DNA of 64,000 bases, from the NCBI GenBank assembly GCA_973895155.1, contig OZ316897.1:14012001-14076000 (forward strand), in the 5' to 3' direction. Position numbers and translations under genes: made by a program. Within the stretch, counting starts at the first letter, position 1. Every line of letters begins with the position of its first letter. A model generated the notes under the pieces. That model did not search any database and had not been told where the DNA came from. It worked only from the letters and a program-made list of their open reading frames with translations. This DNA comes from Marsupella aquatica. Lineage: Eukaryota > Marchantiophyta. Shown here piece after piece: positions 10,052 to 21,955 of the stretch.

Positions 10052-11332
10052 TCATAGCTGCTTCCGCTCTGGGAATTTGGCAAAACAAACTGCCTCCAAG
10101 TGACCCACTTTCCCGCAAAAATCACAAGACAGGTCCTCAGCAACAATATCACACTCATTAGCCTTGTGATTGGGGTTACCACAGTAGTTGCAAGATGGCA
10201 GCATGAAAGCAGCATGGGCTGGCTTGGTCTTGGAACCATACTGTGGCACACGAGAAGGAGTGGCCAGTGTAGGGGCAGCAGCCTGGTACCTGGATCGCGG
10301 TGGATGCGCAATACTGGCCTCATAATGTGCATGGGCCAACTCAAGTTTCTCAGCAGTGTCATAGACATTGAGCAGGGTGTAGCTGTCTCCAAACTCTGAG
10401 AATACTTGCTGCAACACTTGCGAATGGAGAGCTGGTGTGCCCTCCAATGCGCGAAGATAGCGATGAGCAGCTTCCAGGTCAGTGATGCTCTGGGTGTCCT
10501 CCTTCAGCTTGAGAAGCCGGCGATACATCATCTTCAAGGTTTCATCGCGCTGCCTCACAAAGGTGGCCAACTGCATGATTTTGTCAGCACTCTTGATTGG
10601 GAATTCCAATTCAAGAACCTGGAAAAACTCAGCCACTAGATCAGCAAAGGCAGGGGAATCAATGGTGGGAGAAATGCCTGATGTAGCCTGTGCCAAGACA
10701 GTGGGAGTAACGGGCGCAATGGTAGGAATTGGAGTAGGAGGGGAAGTGGCAGGAGCAGCAGCATGGGCTGCAATGGCATTCTGTAAGGCCAATTGTGAGG
10801 CTGCCGCAATTGCACTGGCATAGGTAGGGTTAGGCAACTGTGTGACAGCAAGCAGCCGTTGAGAATGCTGCTCATACACATCCAAAGCCTCATGGTGCAC
10901 ATACCTGGCTAGCTGCTTAAATGCAAAAGCATTTGTGAAATTGCTGCCGTACTTCAACTCCAATTCGTAAACGATAGTGTAGAAAGTGGATTTGAACTCA
11001 CGTAAAGAGACAGTGCTTGGCCGCCCGTTGAAGCGCTCAATGCGGCCAGATGAGTGGCTGGCATCCATGCTATATGTCGGTGAAGCAGGAACAACCACGG
11101 ATGCAGAAGGGGTAAATGGCAATGAAGTGATAGCAGGCTTCGGGGTAATGGTGAAGCGACCACCAAATGTAGCAAAAGGATTGCGTGGTGTGGGTGCTGC
11201 TGTTGTCTGCTGACATTGCCGAAATTGCCGAGACTCCAATGAAATTGGCACCAATGGTCGTGGGTCACTCCGTAAATGGTACCTGGGTGTCGGTGGCGAT
11301 GTGCTGCTACCTCCTGGCTGGTCTGCTGACAT
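10052..11332 (-). CDS. Gag-like nucleocapsid protein with two CCHC zinc knuckles
   Basis: The 426-residue frame starts at the ATG at 11332. The N-terminal ~90 residues are Pro/Ser-rich. The middle carries a capsid-like helical region (FKQLARYVHHEALDVYEQH, and later VRQRDETLKMMYRRLLKL). The C-terminus has two consecutive CX2CX4HX4C knuckles (CNYCGNPNHKANEC and CDFCGKVGHLEAVC), which bind the element's RNA during packaging. It stops at TGA after ERKQL. The codons after the stop still encode a plausible Pro/Ser-rich linker, so the TGA may be a mutated CGA or a readthrough stop between gag and pol. Confidence 0.85.
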   Translation of the reverse strand: MSADQPGGSSTSPPTPRYHLRSDPRPLVPISLESRQFRQCQQTTAAPTPRNPFATFGGRFTITPKPAITSLPFTPSASVVVPASPTYSMDASHSSGRIERFNGRPSTVSLREFKSTFYTIVYELELKYGSNFTNAFAFKQLARYVHHEALDVYEQHSQRLLAVTQLPNPTYASAIAAASQLALQNAIAAHAAAPATSPPTPIPTIAPVTPTVLAQATSGISPTIDSPAFADLVAEFFQVLELEFPIKSADKIMQLATFVRQRDETLKMMYRRLLKLKEDTQSITDLEAAHRYLRALEGTPALHSQVLQQVFSEFGDSYTLLNVYDTAEKLELAHAHYEASIAHPPRSRYQAAAPTLATPSRVPQYGSKTKPAHAAFMLPSCNYCGNPNHKANECDIVAEDLSCDFCGKVGHLEAVCFAKFPERKQL

Positions 11333-11769
11333 GCTGTGTGGCAGTACCCGATGTACTCAGGTAATGTACAAAATGTATAAACACGTTGAAGAACCGTCAA
11401 CCTCAAAAATCCGTCAGAGAAAAAGGACCCTTAAAAATGTGAAGACATTGGGTGCCCACTTAATTAAGTGTATAAACATGGGGCCCCGTTAAGTGTATAC
11501 GTCGGGCCCCGATGTGGACCCGGGAACTAGCAAGCTCGACGGAAAAAAGGCCGGGCGCGCATCGGCAGTGAAATCATCCTCACGGGAACCGGCCGAGTGT
11601 GTAAACACACCTAGGGCACGGCGCCCTATGCACAGCCCAAGGAGGCCCTATGCAGGTCGTTGTGAGGCGGAAGGAAAGACGACAGCCGAAAAGAAAAGAG
11701 AGAGGCGGATTACGAGGCGGAAAGGAGGCAAGGCGGGAGGCGAGGCGAAAGAAACCTGGCCAAATCGGG

Positions 11770-12180
11770 CCCTCTTAATGGCATGAGCCCTCCATAGGGC
11801 TTCGTGCCCCACCTTATGTGCTCCCGAAAAGGGGCTACGAACATACTCCCCCTCCTCTCCTGCAATGCAATTTGGGCCTCATGCCCTGGCAGAAGACTCC
11901 CGTGAGAGGAGTCAAGTGTACTCCCCCCTCTTCAATGCTGACAGTGGGCTCCGTGCCCTTCAGGGGGACTCCTGAAGAAGGGAGTCATGTGTGAACTCCC
12001 CTCCCCCTCCTTTTAATTGCTGCTTAGGGCCTCGTGCCCTCTCCTGCGCTCCTGCCTTGGTTTCGTCTCCCCCTGCTTTAATGCTGCTTCGTGCCCTGCA
12101 GGAGACTCCCCCTGCTTTAATGTGTACTCCCCTCCCCTCCTCTTAATGCGCCATAGGGCCTCGTGCCCTCCATCCTCTCT
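11770..12180. repeat. Imperfect tandem repeats in the retroelement leader
   Basis: About five degenerate units, each combining a C/T-rich stretch with 'actcccc' and 'cctcctcttaatg' and a hairpin-like 'agggcctcgtgccct'. The repeated short inverted pieces could fold in RNA. A packaging or translation role would be speculation. Confidence 0.6.
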
Positions 12181-12502
12181 CGCTTATGCTCGGCCACGGT
12201 AGGAAGCAAAACGAAGGAATAGCGAGGCGACAAGGCAAAAAAAAGAGGAGTAAGAAAGGCAGAAAGAAAAGGGGCGCGCGGCCCTATGCCGTCGGGAAGT
12301 AGTCGCGCGTAGTGGCCGAGGCAGTCCGGTGGTGGTCGCGCGGCAGCCGTGGCCGGGAAATGGCCATAAAAGCTAACGAAAAAGGGGCCCCGAACTCCCA
12401 AAGGGTCGCGAGCGAGGGCGCAGCGGCCCTGTGCAGTCGGCAGCAAGTCATCGATGTAGGTCACAAAGAAGGTTGCGGCCGGAAAAAAAATCCGGGCCCC
12501 TT

Positions 12503-12536
12503 GTTATGTGTATACACTTAAGTATACACATAACAC
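12503..12536. repeat. Palindrome with 14-base arms
   Basis: Arms TGTTATGTGTATAC and GTATACACATAACA are exact reverse complements around ACTTAA. The centre is itself self-complementary with its flanking bases, so nearly the whole segment is palindromic. It sits in the retroelement leader. A related but shorter 'aagtgtata' motif occurs near 11,465-11,500. Confidence 0.8.
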
Positions 12537-12670
12537 CACAATAAACCCATAACTTTTAACTCGTCACTACGATGTCCGTCAAAGAAATTGCAATGGCTTC
12601 ACCAGAAAGTGTCAAAATTGTCACAAACAATCTTCTTCCCCTCACCACTATCTCGACGAGTTCTTCTTGA

Positions 12671-13029
12671 ATAAAAGGCGTAAGAGAAACAATTGTATTG
12701 AAATCGAATCGAAAACCGGCAGGATGCCAAGATCGGCCGGGAGCATCTAACGAATCACTGTGTGAATCCCGTGTACGGAACCGATGAGCACTGTCTGAGC
12801 TCTGTCAACAGCGATTCAAGAAGAACTGAAAAACCCACAAAGAAAGACATGCCCTAAGCAAGCAAAGTCCTGGCGTCACACTAACAAGCACATTTGCTTC
12901 AAGAACGGCCCAGACTTGCTACAAGAACATGTCGCTAACTCAGGTAGTACACTAGCCCTAACTACATACCTAGCGGGCAGGCGAGGGACATGCCGATGTG
13001 CATAACAGGCACTGTCCCTCGGCATGACA
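12671..13029 (-). repeat. Terminal repeat part B, 5' copy
   Basis: The 5' end of the element on the coding strand. It begins TGTCATG next to the flanking AGTT and matches 3392-3750 except for two transitions. Unlike the 3' side it is not followed by part A; the sequence changes abruptly at 12670 into the leader. An alternative LTR end is the TGACA (coding strand) about 50 bases further in. Confidence 0.88.
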
Positions 13030-13033
13030 AACT

Positions 13034-16000
13034 GAAGAGATTTCTAAAAAGTTTATAGTCCTGGAAGCCAAAAAGTTGCGACTTAAAATAAATAAATTTA
13101 AAAAAGGTTGTAAATTTAGGCTAGACCATCCATGATTTGTAAGGATATTGCGGTTGTCCCAAACGACAGAAGGTGTGCTCATTTTATAGGGAGCAAAGAA
13201 TTATGATAGGCTCCCTAAATGTCTGACTAGTTTGACTGCCAACTACCTTTGTATCTTAAGCTGATCTTGATCCATAAGTAGGGTGGCTAGGTTGCCATAT
13301 CCAATCTAAGGAAGCCCCCAAAGAGGATTTCTATGACCACATATTTGTCATCACCTAAGCCTTGCAATAGCCACTCAGGTTCTAAATTAATTATTCATTT
13401 GGTTTCACGGAGCATAAACAACCGCTTTGAAAAGGAATTCTTGGAAACCAAATCCCATGTAGAAGCCCAAGATATGATTCTGGAACCTAAAGCTGGGATA
13501 GACACAAACGTTTGGAGGGACAACCCGATGGACACAGCATGTTGACACTGTAACACCAACCCCTAATGACACCCAAAATGGATTACAGGTGTATTGTGAA
13601 CGGAAGCTAACCAAGATTTAGACATTACGTTAAGTACGTTTAACCTCCTCCGTTGCTCCTGCCTGGACAGACTACGGGAATAAACAACCAAAAACCTCCT
13701 GCTCTCGGTCAGATAGCTCCTTACAGGTCACCATTGGAGCACAAGTGAGAAGCGTGTTATACAAGCACAATCTTAGGTTTGTTCTGTGTCCATCCAGGTT
13801 GTGTTTGTCCATCGCGGGGTCCATTAGGGCTTTTTCTCAAACTTTTGTGTCTACTTTGGCTTTAAGTTGTAGGATTCTGACCAAGTTTAATTGCAAATAT
13901 TTGGATAAAATGTTTACATTCCATGATGCCATGCCCCAATACCAGACAGTGTGCACAGGTAGGGCTCCCCATATTCCCCTTGCAACATAGTCTATATTCT
14001 TTCATGCCAGAAAATATGCAGTGTCATATTACTAAGTAGGTCATGAAATCTAGATTTTTCCAAAAATAGTAGGAATCAAGGTGCAATCCAAAAACAGTAT
14101 TGTCATGCTGTCTTAACCAAAATTTGAGTGTAGGAGAAAAAAAAGGTGCTTACAACTATAAAACCAAAAATACTATTTGTTGCATATATATATTTGAAAG
14201 AAAGTAAAATTTATGACATTATCATTTGCATTAAATATGAACACAGGTTAGCATCACATGTAGTGTCCTAAAAAATGCACTACATAGCACCCCTCCTTGA
14301 AACCACCACTAGTCATGACAAAACCTGGATTTACCAGGTTTCACCATTAATAGTACCATTTTTCCCAAAATTGGCGAGCAAAAGGGCACATTAGAGGAGA
14401 GCAATGCGAGGAATGTGGAAAAGGGAGAAGTCTTGGACAGTTCCCCCTATTACATGGCTAGTGGCGGTTTAATTAGAAGACTACTATACCATACCCTCCC
14501 ATGTTGTTTGAATAACACATGCGCCTTGTTATGCAAAGTTTGCAAAATGGAGGCCTTTCCCTGCCTGAATGCTTCTATCTATTAATCCAAAAATTTTGAG
14601 GTCCTTTTTCTTTGAAGCCCAACACAAATTTTGTTCTATATCTAGTTTCTAAGGAAATGAGTGTTTAGATGGACCACAGCTGGCTCAAGTAGTGATATTC
14701 TGAATTATATTGTAAATGACATTACACTTTGTTATAATTACCCATGCATTTTACATTATCATGTGCTACTCCTCGTGCACAGAAATTGAAGACATGAAGG
14801 TGTATGTTTTCACATTTCTAAATGTTACCTACAGTGCACAGATCCGCATAAAAGCAAAGTTTGCTCAACCGTAGTCACCAGAGCAAGCGCTGCCCAACAG
14901 TTGCAGTTTTCATTGCGGCAAGTGAGGTTTGAAGGTCAAGTTTCATAAGCTGACCAACTTTTGCACAAAACCTCATCTTGAAATTGGGTTCACCAATGCT
15001 CTTTGTACACAAAAGACCTGACACTCTCTTATCATCTAAATGGAATGTGGTAGACAGGCAACATCTAAGAGTGGGACCTAAGGGGTTGTAATATATTTGT
15101 TTTGAGGAACCATCAATCTGAATAAAAGCATCTAAGAGTGGGGCCTAAAGGGGTTGTATAAATGCATTTTCCAGGAGCCATCACCTAAAGAACCTGAGAC
15201 AAGCCTGAGAGCAATGAAATCATTGGAAGACAATAACCTCATGACAGTTTTTTAGTGGCAAACATTCACCACAATAATTCACCACAATATACCTCCATTA
15301 GAATCAGTCACCCACTTTCGGCCAACATTTGCTCCTCTTGAAGAGTAACCTCTCTCTCTCTCTCCTGTGGCTCCCAGGGGCATGGGGTACAGGGTGAGTC
15401 TCTACAAACTGCACAGAGGATTTGAATGTTCTCACCGCCATTTACTTTCTTTGCCATTTACTTTCTTTAATGAGCACTCAGGCTAGATTACACAACCCCT
15501 AAAGATTACCCTCCCTCATGAGCCAAAAAGCATACCTCAACTACAAGTAGCACCGTGCAACCTTTAGGACATCTTGGTAGGAGCAAAGAACAGCTTTATC
15601 GGTCATCATTTGACCAAAAAAGAAACTGACAGTTTGTCCCATACACGTACGTTTCATGCAAAATTTGAAATTAAAAAAATGCAGTATTAGACCTCTATAT
15701 CGGTATAAAGAAACAGCACATGTATTCTGTACTCTTCAGTGTATCTGCGTGATCAGGGACTGAGTCCTATAGTGACATACAGGTTAAATAAATAAATAAT
15801 TCCTAAAATTTGTACCCAACTAGCAAAGTAGCTTTGGGTCCAAATCTGGAAATCAATTTTTCTTGCAAATTTTTAATAATATTCTAAGTATCATGTTGCC
15901 CCACTGTCTGCTTATTGTTTCAGATTAGAAAATGAAAAGAGGAAAGGGTTTCACAGGTCCACTGTGAATCAGGATGGCACTACATCCAAGGACTGCAGTA

Positions 16001-16399
16001 AAGCAAGTTTAAACCACATGAATATGACGGTTTGGAAAATTTTCTATTGATTGATGCACTACCTTATGCAGCCTCTGGCACCCTGTCCAATCCTTGGTCT
16101 ATGTTGTGGATGGAGGAAACTAACCCCTTCATCTGCCTTCATGCCGTGAAGGATGAGTTTTCCTGTGAATTTTCTGGTAGCTACCCTGCCCCTGTGTGGT
16201 TCCCTTTGTTTAGTAGGAACTTTTGTTCCCTCGAAACTGACTTCACATTTCATTTCATTTTAGGCAGAATGACTCTCCTCATTTCATTTCAATCTATGCC
16301 TATCACTTAACAGGAAGGTGGACAGCAAATGGCTACAGTGGTAGGTACATTTCTTCTCATTCCAAAAGGGAACAAAAATTGAAAGAGAATGCCAAAGCA
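13034..16399. other. Non-coding region right of the retroelement
   Basis: AT-rich sequence with no frame above about 80 codons and no recognisable protein. It contains a (CT)n microsatellite near 15347-15365. Nothing else distinctive was seen. Confidence 0.5.
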
Positions 16400-16525
16400 G
16401 GCATGGCTGTGTGGTGGCTCACTTGAGTAGGGAGTCATAGGTCCTGGGTTCTAATGGTGTAACTGGCTTATGTTGCCTCCCTTTCCGTGGGGTTCACTGA
16501 TTTCCACTTTCTAAAATGAAAACTA
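16400..16525 (+). mobile_element. tRNA-derived SINE-like copy 1
   Basis: An A-box-like stretch (tggctcacttgagtagg) is followed about 30 bases later by a B-box-like ggttctaat, then a shared 3' part with cctccctttccgtggggtt. The same order of blocks occurs at 21815-21955. This internal pol III promoter layout is typical of tRNA-derived SINEs. No target-site duplication was established. Confidence 0.55.
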
Positions 16526-19500
16526 ACAAATTGGAAGAGAAAAGATAAATTGGAGATGTGAAGTGAGCAAACAGACGAACAACACAATCAGACACAAAGG
16601 TAGGTTGCCTAACACAAAATTACTTATCTTATGCATATACTAATGCCCTGGTAACAGGACATTCAGGGCAATAACCCCCTCCCACCACCCCAAAGAGGAC
16701 TTGAGGTCAAGTTTTGTGAGGCTTTTATTGCCCATAATGCACTCTTAACAGGGACTTACAGATTTTTAATTTTTCATATTTTTAGTAAACTATAGGGGAA
16801 AATTTTGGAAAAATCCAAATCCAGATTTTAAATTTTTCCCCGATCCAAATCTGGAATGTGCATTCACTTCTGCATGAAAACACCAAAACTTATAATTTAG
16901 CCAAGGGCATTAAGTAAGGGGGGCGTATCTAAGAATTACTCCTTTCATATTCTAAAGACACCCTTCCTCGTCCATGATCTCAGAAACAAATTGTACCAGT
17001 AATGATGAAGCTGCTGTATCCAGGTCTAAGGATTGACAGTAGCTGTTTCAGCTCATAAACCAACCGCACATTCACACTGTCACAAAATTCAGAGCCGAAG
17101 ATCACATAGACAACAACTCAGATTGACAAGTGTCTCGGATAGACGGCTAAAACTCCATAGATTATTTTGAAAGGCTATTTGTAATAGAGCATTGTGGATA
17201 ATGCCCTGAAAATGTGGACTGTAACTCGAGTTTTCAGGGGCTATCATTGCCCACAGTGCCCTTGTTTTAACAGGAAGTTAATACATATAAGCCCTACGAG
17301 ACTTTTTATTTTTATTATTTTTAATTAGTAAGGGTGGGGAAGTTCCCAAAGTGCCCCAGCCAAGTCTAGACTTTGCATTCTTGTCAGTCAGGCACCAAAA
17401 ATTACAAATCCAAAAATGGCCCTGGCATTAACTTATAAAATAGCACCTGCACCTTCCATTAGTGTGAAGGCTCACACCTTTTTGTTATCAAAAAGTGTTG
17501 GGTCCATCAAAGTCATCGGTCAAAGTTGCTATCCATCCAAGTTTCAACTTCTACATCACTTCAGCTATGTATTTTCACATACCCCACAAGTTTTTTTACC
17601 GCCATCCCACTGCACAGCATATATCTGGTACAGTGATCACGAAAACCGAGCTCTGAAATTGCACCAACTCTTCGAAGGTTGACCAGCAATTTGACCGTCC
17701 CTAGTGAGAAGCAGCTCATACCCCACTACTAGATCGTACAGTTTCCCACTAACCCATTGGAATGATATTTTGGATTGTATGTATTGTGTTGTATCAGATC
17801 GGACGACTGTGCCATCCATACCTTTTTCCCCAACAGCTGAAAGTTAGAGAGTAGTTAGAGAGTGCAGCATTTTACATTCTTCTGCGTGCAGCCCTAGTAC
17901 TCTCGCGTTTGAAACTCCCGACTCTAGCTGAATGTGTTCATCGTTCACTGTCGGCAATCTGCTGTAGGCAGACACAGGATTTTACTCAGATGTTGCCTTG
18001 AAATACCCACTCAATTACATTACGATGAGACCCCAGATACTCGCCTGGATCAGTGCGTTCCCATGAAAACACATGTGCTTTCAGCGACCGCCAAATGAAT
18101 CTCTCCCGTGGCCCTGAACAGGTTGCGGCTGGATGAAGAATTTAAGGGATGGACGTTCTTGAAAAGTTTCAAACAAATATATGCTCCTCTCGTTTCATTC
18201 TACTTTTACTTTTACTTGAGAGTTGGGAAGAACGTGATACGAGCTTGTCTCTGCAGATATCAGTCTCGAGAGACTCTCTCACGAGTGATGAGCTTTTGTG
18301 TTTGGAGCGGATCCCGGGCGAAGATTGTTGATATCCAATATTTTGCAATAGAACTGTATCACTTCAGACAAATGAAAGGGGAGGGCCCCAGTCAGTGGTG
18401 TTTTCAATCGAGGCCGCTCGGACCCACACACCACCCGAAATGCGTTTTCAGCCTCCGGACGACATTGTTTACTTTGAGATCCCCATTTCCCCGAGTGATG
18501 AGAAAAGGCAAGCTGCACCGACGCTTACAGGTTTCTTCAGTCAAGGTAATAGTCGAGATCGAGAACAAAAGTAGGTTTCGCCATTCAGAATTTTTTTAAG
18601 TCTGTGTGGTCACAGACTCACAGGGAGGGAGGTGCAAAAGTCCAAATATCGCACCCAAGTGGGACTGAACGTCGATCATCACCACGGAATGGGCTGACAA
18701 GCGACCGACTCATGAAAAACAAAAGACATGCGTGGGGCCAACGGGAGTCGGTCTGAATCATTTCCCTGTGGACTCGGGACTGGATTTTGATGTGGAATGC
18801 ATGAAAGAACTACTGGACAGTGGAAACTGGGAAAGCTGTCAACATGCGAATTTGGGGATTATATCCTTGGAGATCTTATTATTAGTGGTGTGATGACAGG
18901 ATGACTGACCAATTTGGAGAGCCTGGCTCGTATCATCCGAGATCGAAGGGAGCATTTTAAAGTATTATTTACGAGAATGATAGAGCGACCAAAGTTCTTA
19001 GAGAAGAAAAAAGCTTAAAATTCGTTGACTTTTCTGTGTAAAGCTTGTTAATTAATGACTGATTGTTATAATTTTCTCCAGTGTCCTTAACCTTTCATGT
19101 GAGGTTCAGATAAAATTTCTCCGTTCCCAGCTTTAAACATGTTCAATGTTGTCGATAACAGTTTATGCTTAACAGTTCAATTTTTGCCTCAGAATTACAT
19201 TCCAAGAAACAATTTACAGCGTGGGGGCTTGATAAGTGGATCAAAGGGGGGGGGTGCAACAAGACTTTCAGGGCCTTAACAATGTGTTGTCCAACAGTAC
19301 CAGAGATTGTTTGGGAGTAACCTTTCATGTTTGTGCTCAGGTTATGGGAGGACTTATGCTTTCATTAGGCTTGAATGGTTTGCGCGTTACACGCCCTTGT
19401 AGACATGCACGCCTTGTTTTGGTTCGAAATAAATGGAGTTGTAGGCATTGGCAAAATAACGTGGAAGAATCTGTTCTGAAGAGACTGCCAATGGTAATTT

Positions 19501-21814
19501 TGTTTGATGTTATGCAGTTTGAGGCTAAGTTTTGTTGAGAGGTAGTGTTGTGAAGCTTTCACCCTCAATCTGAGCTGCCAATTTGGTTTGTTTCAGAGCA
19601 TGCAAAGATTGATGGATGTTCTACCAGACGTCAGAATGTGGTAACACATTGCCAGGGGAATTTCAGGCCCACTTAGAATCATTCTTGGTGGCTACTGTAA
19701 TGGTCATTAGGTTTGCCCAAAACATTAAGTATAACCAAGAAATTGGCACCCCAATGTCCAGAAAAGGTGGGCTGGATAAACATGTGGGCAGTTTTGGGAA
19801 ATGTGAAGGAAAATTAGATTCCAGACACAACAGCCTTGGAAACTCTGTATGCTCAGGAAAAATGCCCCAGAAAAAACAGTGGTTTCTGTCAAAATAGGCT
19901 GTGAACACATGTTTTTGGCTAGGTATCAGCAAACTAATGGAAAGAGTATTGGAAAGAGTAGACAGAGAGAACTTTCTGCAGACGGGAAAAATTAAAATGG
20001 CTGCCAATGAAAGTCTTGAAGCAAGTTAAAACAACTTCTTGCCATCAAAGATTTCAAACCAAGATACAATTGCCGTAGTTATAGCTCTACTTAGAGTTCT
20101 CTTAGCAACTTTGGATCAGGATACTCTACTGGCAGCTTACTGGATGAGTCTTGGGAGTTTTACTTCTCCACCCCTGCCCTGTGTTCTAGGAGCCTGTGTT
20201 CTAGGAGCTTAGGATGCCTTTAAGTCAATATTAACAGGGATTAATAATTCATTTAGGCCTCGACTAAACTTCAACTGAAGGCAATAATACTTTAAATCAG
20301 CTTGAATATCAGTGTTATGCACAGGAAGGGCTCCTTATCCACAGTCTTCCTGCTAATCCCTCACAACCATATTTGAAATTTGAAATTTATTTGTTATCAG
20401 AGAGATTATGGCTTATGATTTCGCTCTATAAAGGAATTATAGTACAGAAGATAGATATGAGGAGAATTTTAGAATTATGTGCACAATTTCTCGTGTGCAC
20501 AATTTCTCGTGGATACTTTCAGATAACCAAGTTTCTTCTTTCAAGAGGCCAAGGGTTGACCAGCACCGCCCCACCCCCCTTTTTCTTTGAATGGGGGGGG
20601 GGGGGGGGGCATCCACATAGTAGGCTCAGGACACTGCTAGAGTGGGGGTTCATTGTCAATGCCCGCCCAGTCAATCATACGGAAATCATTCACCCTTAAA
20701 TCTAACGTCTGATGTGTTAATTAAATATCCATGAATTGGGAGGTTTTCTATGTCTGTGGAGAGGAAAGGAGGGTGGGTGGGTGTCTTTGGATACAATTAT
20801 TAGGGAAGAGGAAGTAGAAGTCATTCATGAATTGGGGAGTTTCGCTTTGTGATGATATAGGAGAAGTACAAGTCAATGTAACATTTATGTCTTCAATAAC
20901 GTCAAGTACAAACTATGTACCACCGCCTTTGAGCTCATGTGCTTGGATATTGCATCACGTTTAGCTTCAGAACTATTGACCCAAGACTTGTCATAATCCC
21001 CTTATTCTTTTCCCCCTTTTCCCATAATCACAAATCAATGGCGCCTATGGAAAGTTGCAAGTACTATACCCATTCCTCTTGAAATTATTTTCCATTAACA
21101 CCATTGTGACATCACGCATTTGAGAGAATTGTATCAGGTCTGTATCAAATCTCAAGCAAAAATCTATGTCACTTTCAACTGATGAAGACCATTACATGGT
21201 CCCATGATGAAGACCACTTCATGACCCTAAGAGGTTTACGTGGATAATGGTACATGGTCCACCAATCAGCCAATTGAAAGAGAAGCATGACGTTCGAAGT
21301 ATTTGTAAATTAGTATATAGGTAAAGTAAAAGTTCCCAGCTTATATTGGCCCTACAATAAACAGAAAAATTATAAACATAATTGTGGTAGAGGTTATGTC
21401 CCTATCTACACGGTTGTGTTGGTACTGTCTATACCATATATAAATTCAAGCATTAAGAAATTTAGCAACACAAGATAAAGTACATTGTACACAAGATATC
21501 ACAGGTCATATCACTGTCCCAAAACAAAAAAAAGGGAGGTTATGTCACATCTTGAGATGTCACCCTGAGTTCATCTACAACGGGTTTCTCATGACATTCA
21601 CATGCCTTTGCATACGTACAGGATGTCTTGAAAGGCACTCTAATTCTTGGACTTCACTGTGATGAGGGACTCTATCATCAAAATTGGTGGTCTTTTGATT
21701 TGACCACAATTCAAGTGTGGATATATGACCCAGCTGGCAGGAACCTGGGTTCCCCACTAACTAGGGTGCATACCACAATTTTTTGAGAAGATTGTTCTTT
21801 ATAACTTAACCTAG
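16526..21814. other. Non-coding region with diverged repeats
   Basis: Contains two diverged copies of a ~130-base segment around 16,700-16,850 and 17,200-17,340, sharing 'ttgccca..gtgc' and 'taacagg'. There is a G17 run at 20593-20609. The longest frame (18108-18599, plus) has no recognisable domain or splice partner, and I do not call it a gene. Confidence 0.45.
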
Positions 21815-21955
21815 AGAGACATGACTTTGTAGTAGCTCACTTGAGTAGAGACTGATAGGTCTTGGGTTCAACTGTCGTGGCTAACACTTCCTGACTATTG
21901 TGGCTCTTCCCTTTCTGTGGGGTTTCACAGATTTCCCCTAATAAAAAATAAACTT
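21815..21955 (+). mobile_element. tRNA-derived SINE-like copy 2
   Basis: Shares with 16400-16525 an A-box-like segment (tagctcacttgagtag), a better B box (ggttcaact) and the distal block ccctttctgtggggttt, ending in an A-rich tail (aataaaaaataaac). Two diverged copies within 6 kb in the same orientation support a family of short interspersed elements. Confidence 0.6.

Larger units (their letters stand above)
11333..12670 (-). other. Long 5' leader of the retroelement
   Basis: About 1.3 kb separates the 5' terminal repeat from the gag start. It holds no convincing protein. The part at 11,770-12,180 is made of imperfect repeats of roughly 80-100 bases sharing tagggcctcgtgccct and cccctcctcttaatgc on the plus strand. 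Nearby are GC-rich tracts containing ggggcccc, and a long palindrome at 12503-12536. No clear tRNA-complementary primer site adjoins the repeat; a tggtgaagcc segment lies about 70 bases inside. Confidence 0.6.
3216..13029 (-). mobile_element. Ty3/gypsy-type retroelement carrying a DNA methyltransferase and a PHD finger
   Basis: The ends are TG...CA on the coding (minus) strand with a 7-base terminal inverted repeat (TGTCATG / CACGACA). They are flanked by the 4-base direct repeat AACT at 3212-3215 and 13030-13033. Domains in order on the minus strand are gag with CCHC knuckles, protease, C5 DNA methyltransferase, reverse transcriptase, RNase H, integrase and PHD finger. Pol is one frame from about 9457 to 3968, broken only by five TAG codons (8308, 6922, 5674, 5344, 4804); two frame changes lie upstream at a C9 and a G6 tract. 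The terminal repeats are not ordinary: part B occurs at both ends, but part A occurs only at the 3' side, twice (see the repeat entries). The two B copies differ at 2 of 359 sites, both transitions, so the insertion is recent although it is no longer an open frame. Methyltransferase-bearing retrotransposons are known from charophytes and dinoflagellates. Confidence 0.9.

Noticed and set aside
12117-12464. 115-codon minus-strand frame in the retroelement leader
   Set aside because: Overlaps the leader repeats, is Pro/Arg-rich from GC content, and shows no domain.
18108-18599. 163-codon plus-strand frame
   Set aside because: No recognisable motif, rare-looking composition and overlapping frames of similar length on both strands.
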